NCBI GenBank assembly: GCA_023238725.1
Contig: CM041553.1
Coordinates: forward strand, 23,695,001 to 23,759,000
Length of the DNA stretch: 64,000 nt
Reading direction: 5' to 3'
Origin: Scortum barcoo
Lineage: Eukaryota > Chordata > Actinopteri > Centrarchiformes > Terapontidae
Shown one piece after another: positions 37,344 through 46,579 of the stretch; position 1 is the first letter of the stretch, and every line of letters starts with the position of its first letter. A program made the translations under genes and the position numbers. Below the pieces are notes generated by a model that had not been told where the DNA came from, did no database searches, and saw only the letters and a program-made list of their open reading frames with translations.

Positions 37344-38193
37344 TCTGTCTCTCTCTCTCACCTTGCCTCGTGGACACGTTCCTCTCGTTTCCCGCGGTCA
37401 GCACCACCTGCGCGTGGCTCCTCTCCAGGCCGAACAGCTCGTCTTTACCCACCCGGGTGCTCCTCCCGGACTTCAGGGTGCCGCTGGGCCCGACGGGCGC
37501 CAGGTAGCGGCCGTTGCAGTCGCGGAAGGCCACCTTACCGGAGCGGAACTCCAGCATGTAGCCGGTGTCCTTGTCCGTCTTGGTGGCCAGGCCGCCGTCG
37601 TTGCGCAGGAAGCGGTTGTCGCAGGTCTCCAGGTGGTAGCGCTGGTCCCGGTAGACCAGCGTCACGAGGGAGTCGACCCCCCAGGGGACGTCCCGGCTCG
37701 TGGCCACCTCCCGCCGCTCCCCCTGCGCGCTCAGGTGGGCGAAGCGTTTGCGCGCAAAGCTGTAGATGTTGACCTGCGGGTGCACGGCCAGGTGCACGCT
37801 CCACCTCTCCGCCGGCGAGGCCGCCTGCGCGAAGCAGGTGATCCGGTCGTCGCTGCCGCCGAGGTACCGGCCGTGCGGCTCGGACTGCAGGGACCACCGC
37901 CCGTCTTCGTGCGCGGTGATGACGAAGCGGCAGTCCCGGCCGCGCGTCTCGCTGTCCGCCGTCACGTTGCCGTCTTTGTCCGTGGCGAGGTAGCGGCCCA
38001 GGTGGGAGAGCAGGAAGACCGCGCTGCCGTCCTCCCCGGTCTGCTCCAGGGTCCAGGTCTGCTTCTTCTTCAGGCTGCTGGCCGACGCGTTGACTTTGAA
38101 GCCGAAAGCCTCCGCCGTCAGGTACTTGCCGGCGCTGTTGATGAGCCCCAGAGGGATCTGCAGCAGGTCCCCGTCTGCGCCGTTTGCGGACAT
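32238..38193 (-). CDS. fscn1: Fascin 1, actin-bundling protein
   Basis: Five coding exons on the minus strand: 38193-37362, 34491-34335, 34206-34085, 33745-33575 and 32443-32238. They give 495 residues (human 493), and exons 2 and 3 (157 and 122 bp) have the human sizes. Fascin cross-links parallel actin filaments in filopodia and growth cones. Four beta-trefoil domains are present; the N-terminus has KYLTAEAFGFKVNASASSLK with the conserved phospho-regulatory serine region, DGRWSLQSEPHGRYLGG follows, and the C-terminus ends in a TLWEY-type tail. Similarity is closer to fascin 1 than to retinal fascin 2 (NVSTRQGMDLSANQDEE). Which teleost copy (a or b) is undecided. Exon 1 is very GC-rich, and both its sides are bounded by GA/CT microsatellites. 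Confidence 0.95.
33055..33345 (+). repeat. Dispersed repeat family 3, plus copy (fscn1 intron 4)
   Basis: Carries 'gtggagcatttagctgctaa', 'agccagatatttccctcagg' and 'ttcatcaggtggccagaaac'. The copy at 35.56 kb is the same family in reverse orientation. Confidence 0.55.
34290..34329. repeat. (TG)n microsatellite at the fscn1 exon 2 donor
   Basis: About 19 TG units. On the gene strand this is a CA tract that begins about 5 nt inside the intron after exon 2. Confidence 0.95.
35560..35900 (-). repeat. Dispersed repeat family 3, minus copy (fscn1 intron 1)
   Basis: 'ctcctgagcgaagtatctgt', 'cactttagctcctaagtgct' and 'ccactatgttcaccatctag' are the complements of the phrases in the 33.1 kb copy. 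Confidence 0.55.
36940..37360. repeat. Polypyrimidine low-complexity block (CT, TG, ATC units)
   Basis: Nested CT, CA, TG and ATC runs. On the fscn1 strand it is a GA-rich tract beginning inside the exon 1 5' splice site (GTGAGAGAGAGAG). Long frames here only read serine/leucine or arginine/glutamate repeats and are not genes. Confidence 0.9.
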
Positions 38194-38289
38194 GATTGTG
38201 CGTCAAAGGAGAGGAGAGAGGAGAGATGCTGCGCCGGTTTGGAGAGACGGACACAGAGGGAGAGAGAGTGTGGGGGTGTCCGAGGGAGG

Positions 38290-38292
<3 letters not shown>

Positions 38293-38320
<28 letters not shown>
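38293..38320. repeat. (GA)n microsatellite upstream of the fscn1 start
   Basis: About 14 GA units, 100 bp upstream of the ATG; probably in the fscn1 5' UTR or promoter. Confidence 0.95.
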
Positions 38321-38694
38321 CTGCTCTGACTGAGGATGAGGATGATGAAGGTGGTGATGACTGTCCCCTCACTGCAAATCCAGACCGCCTCGCTGAAGCT
38401 GCAGGAGTTGAAGGAGTTTTTTCTCCTCTGACGGCAGTACACGCCCCAGATCCAGGCAGAGGAGCTGGAGGGAGATTACTGCAGTTCTGTCAAAACCCAC
38501 CCCACCCCTGCTCACCTACACACACACACACAGTCTATTCAGTATCATCCCAACTCATTTCTAACTTATATCCTCACATCCACTCCCCCCCACCCTCCTC
38601 TACTTCCCTCTCTCTAATTGAGATCTGCTCACCCTCACTTCCACATGGATAGAGCCATTCACACACTGACAGAACAGCGTTTGTCTGCAGGCCT

Positions 38695-38720
38695 GTGTGT
38701 GTGTGTGTGTGTGTGTGTGC
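38695..38720. repeat. (GT)n microsatellite
   Basis: About 13 GT units between the fscn1 promoter and the LTR element. Confidence 0.95.
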
Positions 38721-38877
38721 ATGTGTGCGCATGCTGGGTCAGCTATGAAGATATCAAGTTAAAGTTTATCAGTGACTGTGGTGGCCAAAATGGTCACTTT
38801 TCCTCTCGTCTTTTGGCCCGTTTTGGTCTGTTTTTTCCTGGACTAGGCAGACTCTAATGGACGGTGTATGATATTTT

Positions 38878-39336
38878 TGTTAGGGTAGGTGCTAGGTGAG
38901 GCGGAATTGGACCCAGGATGCAGATGAGGCAGGAGGCTGAGTAGACGTTTTACTTTTTATTGATGATGAACACGGGAACACAAGGCAGGAACACACGAGG
39001 GTTGAGGCAGGAACAGAACAGGAAGCGAAGCACAGGACAGAACCGATCAGCACGGCACAGAACAAATCAGCACAGCACAGCACAGACGACACGACCAAAG
39101 AACAAATGAGAAGGACTGGCTTAAATACACTGGAGGAAAGGGAAGTGGAAACAGAAACAGTGTGAGGAGACTAATGGGGACAGGTGAAACCAATTGGGGC
39201 GGAGCAGGCAATCAAAATGGGAGGGAAACACGAAAGGACAGGAAGTAAAGTGGCAAAGTACGAAGCAAGTGAGAGGAGAGACGAGACTACAAAATAAAAC
39301 AGGAAGTGCAGGACAGAGAACATGCAAACCCTAACA
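38878..39336 (-). repeat. 3' LTR of the element (element orientation)
   Basis: 459 bp. Contains an AATAAA on the minus strand at 38956-38961, about 80 bp from the element end, and the self-complementary start segment at 39086-39096. Confidence 0.9.
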
Positions 39337-40079
39337 GTACCCCCCCCCCCTCAAGGGACGGCTTCCAGACGTCCCCATGAAAGTCCAATAAGTCTAAGCA
39401 GGGAGGGTGGAGGGTGTGCGGAGGAGGGACTCGGGATGGGCGGAGGGGTCTGGAGGAGGGACCTGGCCCTCACCGGTGGCGACGGCGAAGGCGGGAAACC
39501 TCCGGCGGCCGACGGCGCAGGCGGCAAGCCTCGAACCCTCCGGTGGCACGGCGGCGAAGCAAGGCGACTCGGCAGGCAAAGACCCTCCGGTGGCCGGCGG
39601 CGGTGAAGCGTGGCTGGGACCCTTGGGAGGCTTTGACGGCGAAGGCTGAACCCTTCAGGAGGCTGCTGGCGGCGGTGAAGGCGAAGACGAAGCCCGTTCG
39701 AACCCTCCAGTGGCGGGCGGCTGGACGGCGAAGACGAAGCCGAAGCTCCTCTGGCGACCGGAAACGGAGGCGAAGACAAAAGCTGGAACCCTCTGGCGGC
39801 TGGACGGACGGTGGCAGAACCTTCGGGCGGCCGGGCACGGCGAACTCTCCTCTGATGGCCGGCATGGCGGCGAAGGCTGGACCCTTCGGGAGGCCCGGCG
39901 GCGGCGAAGGCTTGACCTTCTGGAGGCCGGATTTCGGCCGAAGGCTGGCGGGCTGGACCGCCGGAGGCCGGACGGCAAGGCGTAATCAGTTCAGGAGAGG
40001 TCGGCAAGGACGATGGCCGGACTTGAGAGCCACACCTTTCGGGAGAGGTGTCGGTGGGAAGGCCGACGCTCCCCTTTGA

Positions 40080-40385
40080 AAGGGCAGAAGAGCTCCGTCT
40101 CTGGGGCACTGGGAGGCTCTCTGTCTCTGGGGCACTGGGAGGCTCCTCACTGGGCACTGGGAGGCTCTGGCCTCTGGGGCACTGGGAGGCTCCGTCTCTC
40201 GGGAGGGGGGGCACTGGGAGGCTCCGTCTCTGGGGCACTGGGAGGCTCCGTCTCTGGGGCACTGGGAGGCTCCGTCTCTCCGTCTCTGGGGCACTGGGAG
40301 GCTCCGTCTCTGGGGCACTGGGAGGCTCCGTCTCTGGGGCACTGGGAGGCTCCGTCTCTGGGGCACTGGGAGGCTCTGAGGTCTC
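40080..40385. repeat. 24-bp minisatellite inside the LTR element
   Basis: Tandem units of ctccgtctctggggcactgg plus gagg on the plus strand, about a dozen, with a few partial units and an 8-bp duplication near 40275. No stop codon in the unit in any of three minus-strand frames. Confidence 0.85.
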
Positions 40386-40424
40386 TCACCTGGGGCTGCC
40401 GGCTGGGGACTCGGCTTGAAGCTG

Positions 40425-40690
40425 GCTGACAGGAAACCCGCTGGCTTAGAAGCAGGCTTGGATGCAGGCTGGAAACCCGCTGGCTTGGAGGCAGGCTGGA
40501 AACCCGCTGGCTTGGATGCAGGCTGGAAACCCGCCTGGCTGGGCAGGCTGAAACCCAGCTGGCTGGAAACCCGCTGGCTTGGATGCAGGCTGGAAACCCG
40601 CTGGCTTGGATGCAGGCTGGAAACCCTGGGATGCAGGCTGGCTGGGATGCAGGCTGCAGGCTGGAAACCCGCTGGCTGGAAACCAGCAGG
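40425..40690. repeat. 27-bp minisatellite inside the LTR element
   Basis: Tandem units built on 'ggctggaaacccgctggctt' followed by 'ggatgca', with shortened units in the middle. Gives a glycine/glutamine/proline/alanine repeat on the minus strand. Confidence 0.8.
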
Positions 40691-40988
40691 CAGAGGTTCA
40701 GGCGGGAGGCTAGCAGGCAGAGGTTCAGGCGGGAGTGACTGTGGGAGGTGAGCCAGATGCAGTTTGGCAGGTAGAGTCCCTAGGGCAGAATTGAGTTCGT
40801 GATATAAGCCCGACAGCCACGTCATCAGCCATGGGTCCCTGATGACAATCTGGAGGGCGGAATATAAGGCTGCTGCCTTATATTGGTGATCGTAGGTGGT
40901 GTAGTTTCTTAAGAAGTTTTTGATTGTCCACAAAGACTCCTCCGCGTGCTCCCGTGAACCGACCACATCTGCGGGGTCCATGTTGAAG

Positions 40989-40998
40989 GTCGTGTCGT
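40989..40998 (-). other. Probable self-priming primer-binding site of the LTR element
   Basis: GTCGTGTCGT on the plus strand, 2 nt inside the 5' LTR. It is the reverse complement of 41214-41223 in that LTR. No tRNA-type TGG primer site is present here. Confidence 0.6.
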
Positions 40999-41000
40999 TC

Positions 41001-41449
41001 TGTTAGGGGTAGGTGCTAGGTGAAGTGGCGGAATTGGACCCAGGATGCAGATGAGGCAGGAGGCTGAGTAGGACGTTTTACTTTTTATTGATGATGAACA
41101 CGGGAACACAAGGCAGGAACACACGAGGGTTGAGGCAGGAACAGAACAGGAAGCGAAGCACAGGACAGAACCGATCAGCACGGCACAGAACAAATCAGCA
41201 CAGCACAGCACAGACGACACGACAAAGAACAAAATGAGAAGGACTGGCTTAAATACACTGGAGGAACAGGGAAGTGGAAACAGGTGTGGAGACTAATGGG
41301 GACAGGTGAAACCAATTTGGGCGGAGCAGGCAATCAAAATGGGAGGGAAACACGAAAGGACAGGAAGTAAAGCATGAAGGCAAGTGAGGAGAGACGAGAC
41401 TACAAAATAAAATAGGAAGTGCAGGACAGAGAACATGCAAACCCTAACA
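41001..41449 (-). repeat. 5' LTR of the element (element orientation)
   Basis: 449 bp with full U3-R-U5 anatomy on the minus strand: TATTTAA box at 41255-41249, expected RNA start 32 bp later near 41223, and AATAAA further on. Confidence 0.9.
41249..41255 (-). promoter_or_regulatory. TATA box of the 5' LTR
   Basis: TATTTAA on the minus strand, 32 bp before the segment complementary to the primer site. Confidence 0.65.
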
Positions 41450-41640
41450 ATTTTGAACAACACTGTGCCTCAACAGTTTGCCAGGTCCACAAAGAAATAG
41501 CTCTAGAGTTTGGTGTGCACAAAGTCCTGACCTCAACCCAATCTAGAGCAATTCTGGATGAATTTGAAGACACAGAAATCCACCAAACTACAACTTCAAG
41601 CCCTCCCCGCTGCAGGCAGTGGGCCTCTTGTCTCTTTCTT
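41450..41640 (+). mobile_element. Tc1/mariner-like transposase remnant
   Basis: The plus strand reads the tail of a Tc1-type DDE domain: VHKEIALEFGV, then 'cctgacctcaacccaat' (the SPDLNPI region in a shifted frame) and LDEF. The LTR element inserted at its left side. Frame broken. Confidence 0.6.
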
Positions 41641-41659
41641 TCTTCCCCTCACCGCCTTT

Positions 41660-44600
41660 AATTGCCCCTGGTGTCATCAGCCTTTTGCATCATCAGCCCT
41701 GTTAGTGAAAAATATCATGTTTTAGAAGTATGTGCAGCAAAATCAAGACGTGCGAAGCTGAATTCAAAGTGTTGGTTTCCGTTATGAGCCTCAGTCGTTT
41801 CCTGACCTCCTCCCCTTCCTAAAACTAGAAAAACGACGCTGTTGAATGTAACTCGAGGAAGCATGACACACTTTCCCCACCTGTTTTCTGTTACTGTAAC
41901 TCTAAAGGCAAAATGTGGTAAAGTTCATGAGTAGTTCACAGCAAGTTTGCATAAGTTTGCATATGTATCTGGTGTCAATAACATGGTGTGAATTTTTATG
42001 GAAATGACTGTCCCGCAAAGACGTGTGGTGTGTATGTGTGTGTGTATGCCTCTGTGTGTTTGCTGGAGTGTCGATCAACAATTTTGATCATTTATTGATA
42101 TGTCACAGTAAAAAATGCTAAACATTTCCTGGTAAGAGTTTGTATTAAAGTCAGTGTAGACTGGAAACACTCTGGTTGTTTGACTGTTATATTAGCAGTT
42201 CTACCTTAGTGCTTTGGGCTCTGATAAGCTTGGGGGTTTATTATTAGTTTTGACATATTATAAATAAAATTATTAATTGATTAATTATAAAAATTGTCTC
42301 TTAAATAACTAAAAGATTTGTTAGTTACAGCTCTAAGATGTCGTCAAGCCTGCACATGAAAGAAAGATATCAACAAAGAAAAGCATCACGTCTCTCGTGT
42401 CCCTTGCTTCTCTCATAATAATAGTTATAATAGTTAATAGTTTTGTTCATAGTATTGCAAACTGTGTGTATTTTACTAGATTTTAGATTTCCCCATACAT
42501 TTTTCTCTTGCTGCTTTTGTAAATTATGAGTATATTACTGTAAGATGCCTGAGGCTTTTGTAAGCTACAGTTTCTAAATTTAAAGAATTCACTTAATTTA
42601 ATACCTGAGCACACGAGTCGATTGAAATGTCAAGCTCTACATTAATATTTGTCTCTGCACATCGGTGTCTGGATAAAATGTGAACAAACTATCTTGCAGC
42701 TTTCAATTTGCCAGAGAAGTGATGAGTAAGGAGACGCTGGGGACGGAGGATCAAGAGAGCAAGAACAGTATTCAGAGAAAATGTAAAAACCACATTTTTA
42801 AGAGCCTGTACAGTGTTTTTTTTGTCTGTGAAACATACATTAATCAAGAGAGGAAAAGACAAATTGTGGGTTTGGAGCAGGACTTGGCGTCAGTGTGGAG
42901 AATCTGGTGGTGGACAGGACGTGAAGACTGGGCTTGGATCGAATCTGTGGAGGAAATGCGGAGGTGTGGCACTTGTAAAAAGCATGGCCTGGTCTGCCTG
43001 GATCTCAGCTCAGACCACATCGCCCCCATCTGGGCATTTAAAGACACAACAGGAAAGACTTGAATCTGCCTGCCACTGCTTTTTGATCAAGGCGCTCTCT
43101 CTTCTGGACTGCTGTCTGGGTGCTGCTTTCTCCAAATAAGTCTTTAGGATTACTCAGATGTAGACAGTTATTTTTCATGCAGATTAAATAAAATCTGATC
43201 AAAATTCCTCAGTGCAATCAATCATTAATAATACACTGATTAAAAATCATCATTAGAAATGTTTGGAAACTGGAGACACTTTGCTGTGGTTTGAAGATCA
43301 CAAATTTCACTTATTTTTTCACTAATTGCACTTGTCATGGTAGCAAAATCACAGGTGTTTCTAATGACATTAACAACTGTGACACTGAGGCAGCATGAAC
43401 AATAACAGGACCCCGAAACTGAAGCAGCTTATGCATTTTATTAGTTACACCTGTGCTTTTCCTATTAGTGACATGTCAAAGTGTCCCCATCCATTCATTT
43501 ACAGTCACAGTGATTTTATTTAGGTTATTCAGGATCACTGTCATCTGTATTTCATATTTTATTTAAGGAAGGGCCTTTTACTTTTCTGCATGTTATTGTA
43601 AAATCAGTGGGTAATCAAGAGACAGCTGTAATAATGTGAAAGGAGGCTTCAGTAATGTTGTGGCATGTTTGCAGATCCATATAAATCCCTGCTGGATTAA
43701 GATTCAGGTTCATGTAGGGCAGTTTGATGCTCACTAGGTGGCAGACATGCTGTTTCTGCCATGCAGCATTTTATAACACATCACATACCAGCATACACAC
43801 AAAGCACAAAGGCTCTCTTCCACATCGCCGGCAACACTGAAAAGAGAGATGCAACACTGGGAAGAAAAGCAGCCGAAGGAAGATGGTGGTTGTTTTGGGA
43901 AATCTCTGAATTCTTGTTTGATTTTCCAAAGTCACACACAAACCACACTCACAATACAACTGAAACTCTGAACAAAATACTGAGAAGTTAATTTTATTTA
44001 GAAAGCTACGTGATGAAATCTTGTTTGTTAAGTGTTATATTCCCATTGTCTCTGCCGATGTGGCCAATTGACAACTCTACATGTTGGACGAGATCTCCAT
44101 TGGGTTTGTTTGCCCACGAACAAAAGTATGCCGGTCTGCCTGGCTGTGTGTCCCTGTGGGGTCCAACATCTGTATAAACAGTGTGCATGAGAATACGAAA
44201 CAGAAACAACAGGCCGCTGCGTTTCTCTGCAGAGTCTGAGAGGAGAGTGCGAGGAGCGATGCTGAAGGAGACAAGCTCCCATCAGAGAGTGGGAGAAGTT
44301 CACGTACATTTCTATTCGTCGACATATACAGCACAGATCCATCCAGCAACACAGACCTTCTCTTCTCTGTTTTTATTTAACTCCCTGCTTCTGCTTTAAA
44401 AGGAGTTTCCAGCTTTATGGGTCAAGAGATGGCAGCATCTATTTCATGAAATACTGAGTCATTTGTAAAATATATTTGTCAGTCACTCCTTCGACTCCTT
44501 GTGTTAGTTGTATTTTGCTGCTTTCAGGGGACCAAAAGTGGAGAGATTCACGTGAAGTAGAAGATGATCTGGAGGAAAAAAGGGCATGACCAGACAGAAA

Positions 44601-44870
44601 CACAAGGAGGAAAATGTACTTAAAAACAAATATTTTGACTTAGACGAGGCTTCTGGGAATGTAGTTACATACCAAAGTTTTTAAAACAAGACAAATAAGG
44701 TGCAGAATATATCTGGAGCTACACATGTTAGTGAAGAAATATAAAACAAGATAAGAATGACAGCAGATTCATCATTTATATATAAAAATTACATATTACT
44801 TTGCGCATTTATTTATGTTTTTATATGCAATCATGCTCTGTATGTGTAAAATGTGACATACAGTCTAATA
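41660..44870. other. Intergenic DNA, no gene seen
   Basis: AT-rich, with short frames of no recognisable family (the longest, 42680-43063, has no domain or splice context). Confidence 0.5.
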
Positions 44871-44873
44871 TGG

Positions 44874-44916
44874 GATTAAAGATTCAAGATTTTATTTGAA
44901 TCTTGAATCTTTAATC
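44874..44916. other. Perfect 18-bp inverted repeat with 7-nt loop
   Basis: Arms GATTAAAGATTCAAGATT and its exact complement around TTATTTG. Joins a dispersed repeat on its right side (44917 to about 45080). Confidence 0.85.
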
Positions 44917-45529
44917 ACATGTTCCTTCTAACAATACTCAAAAATATAAAAAAATAAATGACTAAAGTTCAAGATACAGGTAATAAATCGATAGGTATGC
45001 AATAAATAGGTAGATAGAAATAAATATATATAAACGGAAGTGTAACAATATAAAGAGATGTTAAAATAAATAGTCAACAGTGTGTAAAAAGTCCCATGTT
45101 GGTGATTTGCTGTGGTCAAATAGGGAACATTGGATCAGTCATAAGAGTCTCCTCCACCTTTCCTTTTCTTCATCTCCTTCTCTCTTTCTACAGGAGGAAA
45201 AAAGTCCCTCTATCTGACCCCCCCCAACCAATGAGAGGACGGGAGGAAATGAGGAGTGAGGAGGGGAGACAGAAAGGTGTTGACACTCAGCCCTGATCTG
45301 TGTTCAGATCTGAGCCATGTCAAGCTGAGCAGAGCTGGAAATTTACATCCGGTTTGAATTTTCAATATAAACCTCTTAGGTTCAGTTTACCACTCACTTT
45401 AAGATTTATTACTGGTAATAATTATTCTAGCCATTATTGCATCTTGTATAAAAAGATTGATCTCTGACAGTATAATGGGACATGCATTGGTTTATTTTCA
45501 TTTATAAAGCCCATAATGGCAACTCAACT

Positions 45530-45740
45530 TCATCAGAATTCATTTTATTGCCAAGTACATACAAGAAATCTGTCCTGATATGTTGGTGCAAAAACATACA
45601 AACATAGTGAGTAAAAAAATATGAAGGTGAAAGGATGTACAAGTATAAATTAAATATGATATAGACAGTGTTATGATGAAGACAGTAGTATCAACAAAAT
45701 AAAATAAAGATAATATGACTGTTGTTTAAATGGTAGAATT
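45530..45740 (+). repeat. Dispersed 'TTTATTGCCAAGTA' repeat
   Basis: 'cagaattcattttattgcca', 'agtacatacaagaaat' and an A-rich body. Same family as the copies at 21.2, 59.1 and 59.5 kb, same orientation. Confidence 0.55.
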
Positions 45741-46249
45741 GTACAAATTGTGCAGGAAAGTGCAAAAAAATGTTTTCCATATATATAAAGTCTTTATCAC
45801 ATTGGTCCTTTAGTAATTATTTGACAACACTGAATATGGGAAAAGTGCTTTTAGCTTTTGTGCTGCACACACACGTGGGACATTTTGTACCTTCAGGTCC
45901 ATTTAAAATCATGATTACAAACTTCTACTGTTGAATATAACTTTTGCATTGATTTATTCTCAAGATCATTGAAAATAAGGGCATGTCACCTACAATTCCT
46001 CGAGATTTTAAAGAGAGATTGAAGAAGAAGATATTGCTTAAAATATAACAGATATTTGTCCTATCTTAAAACACACCTAATGCAAAAAAAAAAAAAAAAG
46101 TATCTCATTGAAACTCACCTGGATGGAGTTGTTGCAGCGTTTTATTTTGAAGGCCCGCTCTCCTGGTTTCCGGTGCCTCCCTCCAGCTGACTCTCTGCAG
46201 CTGTAACCAAACAACACTCCTGGTTGCTTTGACGACTCGATCTGCAACA

Positions 46250-46579
46250 CTGATGCGAAAACAGAGACGTCCGACGGGAAGGAAAAGCGACGCCGTGTTT
46301 TATTCTCGCCGATTTGACGCCGACATGTCCGGCCGGTTCCTCCACCGGCTCTCTGCGCGGACCCTCCGCCGAGCTCCGCGCACCAACTCCGGCTTGTAGC
46401 AGCGCCTCGGCCCCCCCTCTCTTCTCCTCTGCTTCTTCTTCTTTTTGTGTGTGTGTGTGTGTTTTTTTCTTGTGTTGTTGCTCCCCTGTGTTTTCTCTCC
46501 AAATACGCAAAGTGCTGCAGAAAAAAATAGAAAAAAAAATGAGAGGATCCACTTTTCCAACTTCACGTAGCGCTTCATG
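46250..46579 (+). promoter_or_regulatory. iqce promoter region, CpG-rich
   Basis: GC- and CpG-rich stretch directly before the iqce start codon, with a T/G-rich block at 46440-46500. No TATA box seen. In human the iqce promoter is head to head with BRAT1, but no BRAT1-like exon is seen on the minus strand here. Confidence 0.45.

Larger units (their letters stand above)
39351..40981 (-). pseudogene. Gag-like, low-complexity proline-rich reading frame of the LTR element
   Basis: Begins with ATG at 40981, only 19 nt inside the LTR. About 80 residues at the start look like a normal folded N-terminus (MDPADVV..., then a TWLSGLYHELN-type segment). After that the frame is made of tandem repeats: an 8-residue-type unit from a 24-bp DNA repeat and a 9-residue-type unit from a 27-bp repeat, then arginine/proline filler. 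The first frame stays open to 39986; a second overlapping frame runs 40262-39351 to the polypurine tract. No zinc knuckle or catalytic motif is seen. Probably a degraded gag or a structural filler frame; function unknown. Confidence 0.6.
38878..41449 (-). mobile_element. Non-autonomous LTR retrotransposon, sushi/Tf1-like self-priming
   Basis: A 2572-bp element with LTRs at both ends, each running TGTTAGGG...CCCTAACA on the plus strand, and flanked by a 5-bp target duplication ATTTT (38873-38877 and 41450-41454). It is read on the minus strand: a G11 polypurine tract lies at 39340-39352 next to the 38878-39336 LTR, and the gag-like frame starts just inside the other LTR. The 1664-bp interior holds no reverse transcriptase, protease, RNase H or integrase motif, so mobility would need help in trans. 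Its Gag-like start (MDPADVV) recalls sushi-type Ty3 elements. The two LTRs differ mainly by small indels, which suggests fairly recent insertion. Confidence 0.9.

Noticed and set aside
36908..38652. Long plus-strand frames (199 to 538 codons) through 36.9-38.6 kb
   Set aside because: They read CT microsatellites and the antisense of fscn1 exon 1. The minus-strand fascin frame has full protein similarity and splice sites.
39414..40079. 221-codon plus-strand frame in the LTR element
   Set aside because: Low-complexity antisense of the element's arginine/proline repeats; the polypurine tract, TATA box and ATG all point to the minus strand.
40080..40385. CRISPR-like regular array
   Set aside because: Units are adjacent with no unique spacers; it is a minisatellite inside a eukaryotic retroelement.
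38878..41449. Endogenous retrovirus
   Set aside because: No pol or env, and the primer site is not tRNA type; it fits a small Ty3/sushi-like retrotransposon better.
42680..43139. 127- and 108-codon frames at 42.7-43.1 kb
   Set aside because: They overlap in different frames with no known similarity and no gene-like context.
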